A stretch of 6,497 nt of DNA from CAYXUG01 sp964468655 (GTDB lineage Bacteria; Fidelibacterota; Marinisomatia; Marinisomatales; CAYXUG01), in the NCBI GenBank assembly GCA_964468655.1, contig CAYXUG010000080.1, positions 1-6,497 on the forward strand, written 5' to 3'. Both the position numbers and the translations under genes were made by a program. This document shows, in pieces, positions 6,003 through 6,497 of this stretch; within the stretch, counting starts at the first letter, position 1, and each line of letters begins with the position of its first letter. A model generated the notes under the pieces. The model was given only the letters and a program-made list of their open reading frames with translations. It searched no databases and was not told the origin of the DNA.

Positions 6003-6485
6003 ATGATGCAGAGTGACGTCAATCAGTTTGGCTTTCAAACCACTGCGCTGAAGAACAGCAATAATTCAACTGCCGGAACGATGATTTTGACGGACACTGA
6101 AAACACACGGCTAATATACGGCAATAACCGGGTTTATGTTGGGCACACTGTGTGTGGTGCTGATGCTAATCCACCGGGTTCTCAGCAATGGTCGTTTCAG
6201 TGGCAGGCACCGGATTCGAATGTTGGGGACATCATCTTCTATTTATCATCTCTCGCAACAAACCACAATCATTCACCGTATGGTGATGATACTTATGTCA
6301 ATATAATTACGATGAGTCCGCATCAAGGTGCAATGATGGAGATGGAAAACTACGCGGGCTGGAATCTTTTAGGACTGCCTCTTGATGTGGAGGATTCAAA
6401 CTACAATACACTTTTTCCTGATGCAATTCAAAATACTCTTTATTCTGACACTTGGATAGACATGGTTTACACATTGGTAATTTAA
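6003..6485 (+). CDS. Reeler / choice-of-anchor V domain fragment, probable gene remnant
   Basis: The 160 residues from ATG 6003 open inside a Reeler-type fold: QFGFQTTAL at 8-16, AGTMILTDTENTRL at 24-37, RVYVGHT at 43-49, QWSFQWQAP at 62-70, then GDIIFYLSSLATN ending near GDDTY (94-98). From residue 119 follows GWNLLGLPLDVEDSNYNTLF, which resembles a module I recall from Marinimicrobia surface proteins. Full members of the family normally have a signal peptide, often a CxxCH site, and one or more strands before GFQ. None of this is present, and no other frame just upstream supplies it. The 3' end also stops early, soon after IQNTLYS. A longer form from GTG 5976 would place the start inside a hairpin repeat. 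The best reading is a decapitated remnant of a secreted protein gene whose 5' part was lost next to a palindrome cluster. It is probably not a functional exported protein, though the frame is intact over the domain. Confidence 0.6.
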   Translation: MMQSDVNQFGFQTTALKNSNNSTAGTMILTDTENTRLIYGNNRVYVGHTVCGADANPPGSQQWSFQWQAPDSNVGDIIFYLSSLATNHNHSPYGDDTYVNIITMSPHQGAMMEMENYAGWNLLGLPLDVEDSNYNTLFPDAIQNTLYSDTWIDMVYTLVI

Positions 6486-6497
6486 GTTAACTTTTTT

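Noticed and set aside
5831..6022. 63-codon minus-strand frame across the intergenic repeats
   Set aside because: It is built from the palindromic repeat sequence and has no protein-like features.

Overview
The window looks like part of a chromosome from an uncultured FCB-group bacterium, most plausibly Candidatus Marinimicrobia (Neomarinimicrobiota) or a close relative. The pointers are a type IX secretion (T9SS) sorting domain with the YQNYPNPFNP...YDITGRMVQTL...GVYIYRI...RKMILLK pattern, a Reeler/choice-of-anchor V fragment followed by a WNLLGLPLDVEDSNY-type module, weak or absent Shine-Dalgarno sites, and intergenic palindromic repeats of a kind I associate with this group. The assignment rests on remembered family style, not on a database search.

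Positions 1-4409 hold a tight same-strand cluster. First is a beta-propeller protein whose visible start falls mid-blade (35-859). It overlaps by 17 bp a lipoprotein with five CxxCH heme sites (843-2282). Five bases later comes a secreted nine-box FG-GAP/VCBS protein with a T9SS sorting domain (2288-4366), and then a strong intrinsic terminator. The likely picture is an envelope- or surface-located module: a multiheme electron carrier anchored by lipid plus two propeller or scaffold proteins. The substrate is not readable from the sequence.

Positions 4410-4825 hold a lone 85-residue membrane protein with a clear GGGAG ribosome site. It lies between two terminators that share a 14-nt identical tail. 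Positions 4826-5710 encode PurU, formyltetrahydrofolate deformylase, the only confidently assigned metabolic enzyme here.

Positions 5711-5981 are intergenic and contain three different palindromic elements in a row: a 111-bp element with TGTCAT/ATGACA ends, a 16-bp perfect palindrome with a G-rich tail, and a 9-bp-stem hairpin. The last abuts a Reeler-type surface protein fragment (6003-6485) that lacks its N-terminal part and probably its C-terminal part, so it is best read as a gene remnant.

I see no CRISPR array, tRNA, rRNA, transposase or defence system. The most interesting points are the heme/propeller cluster, the abrupt change of base composition at the sorting domain, the paired terminators, and the palindrome cluster next to a decapitated gene.
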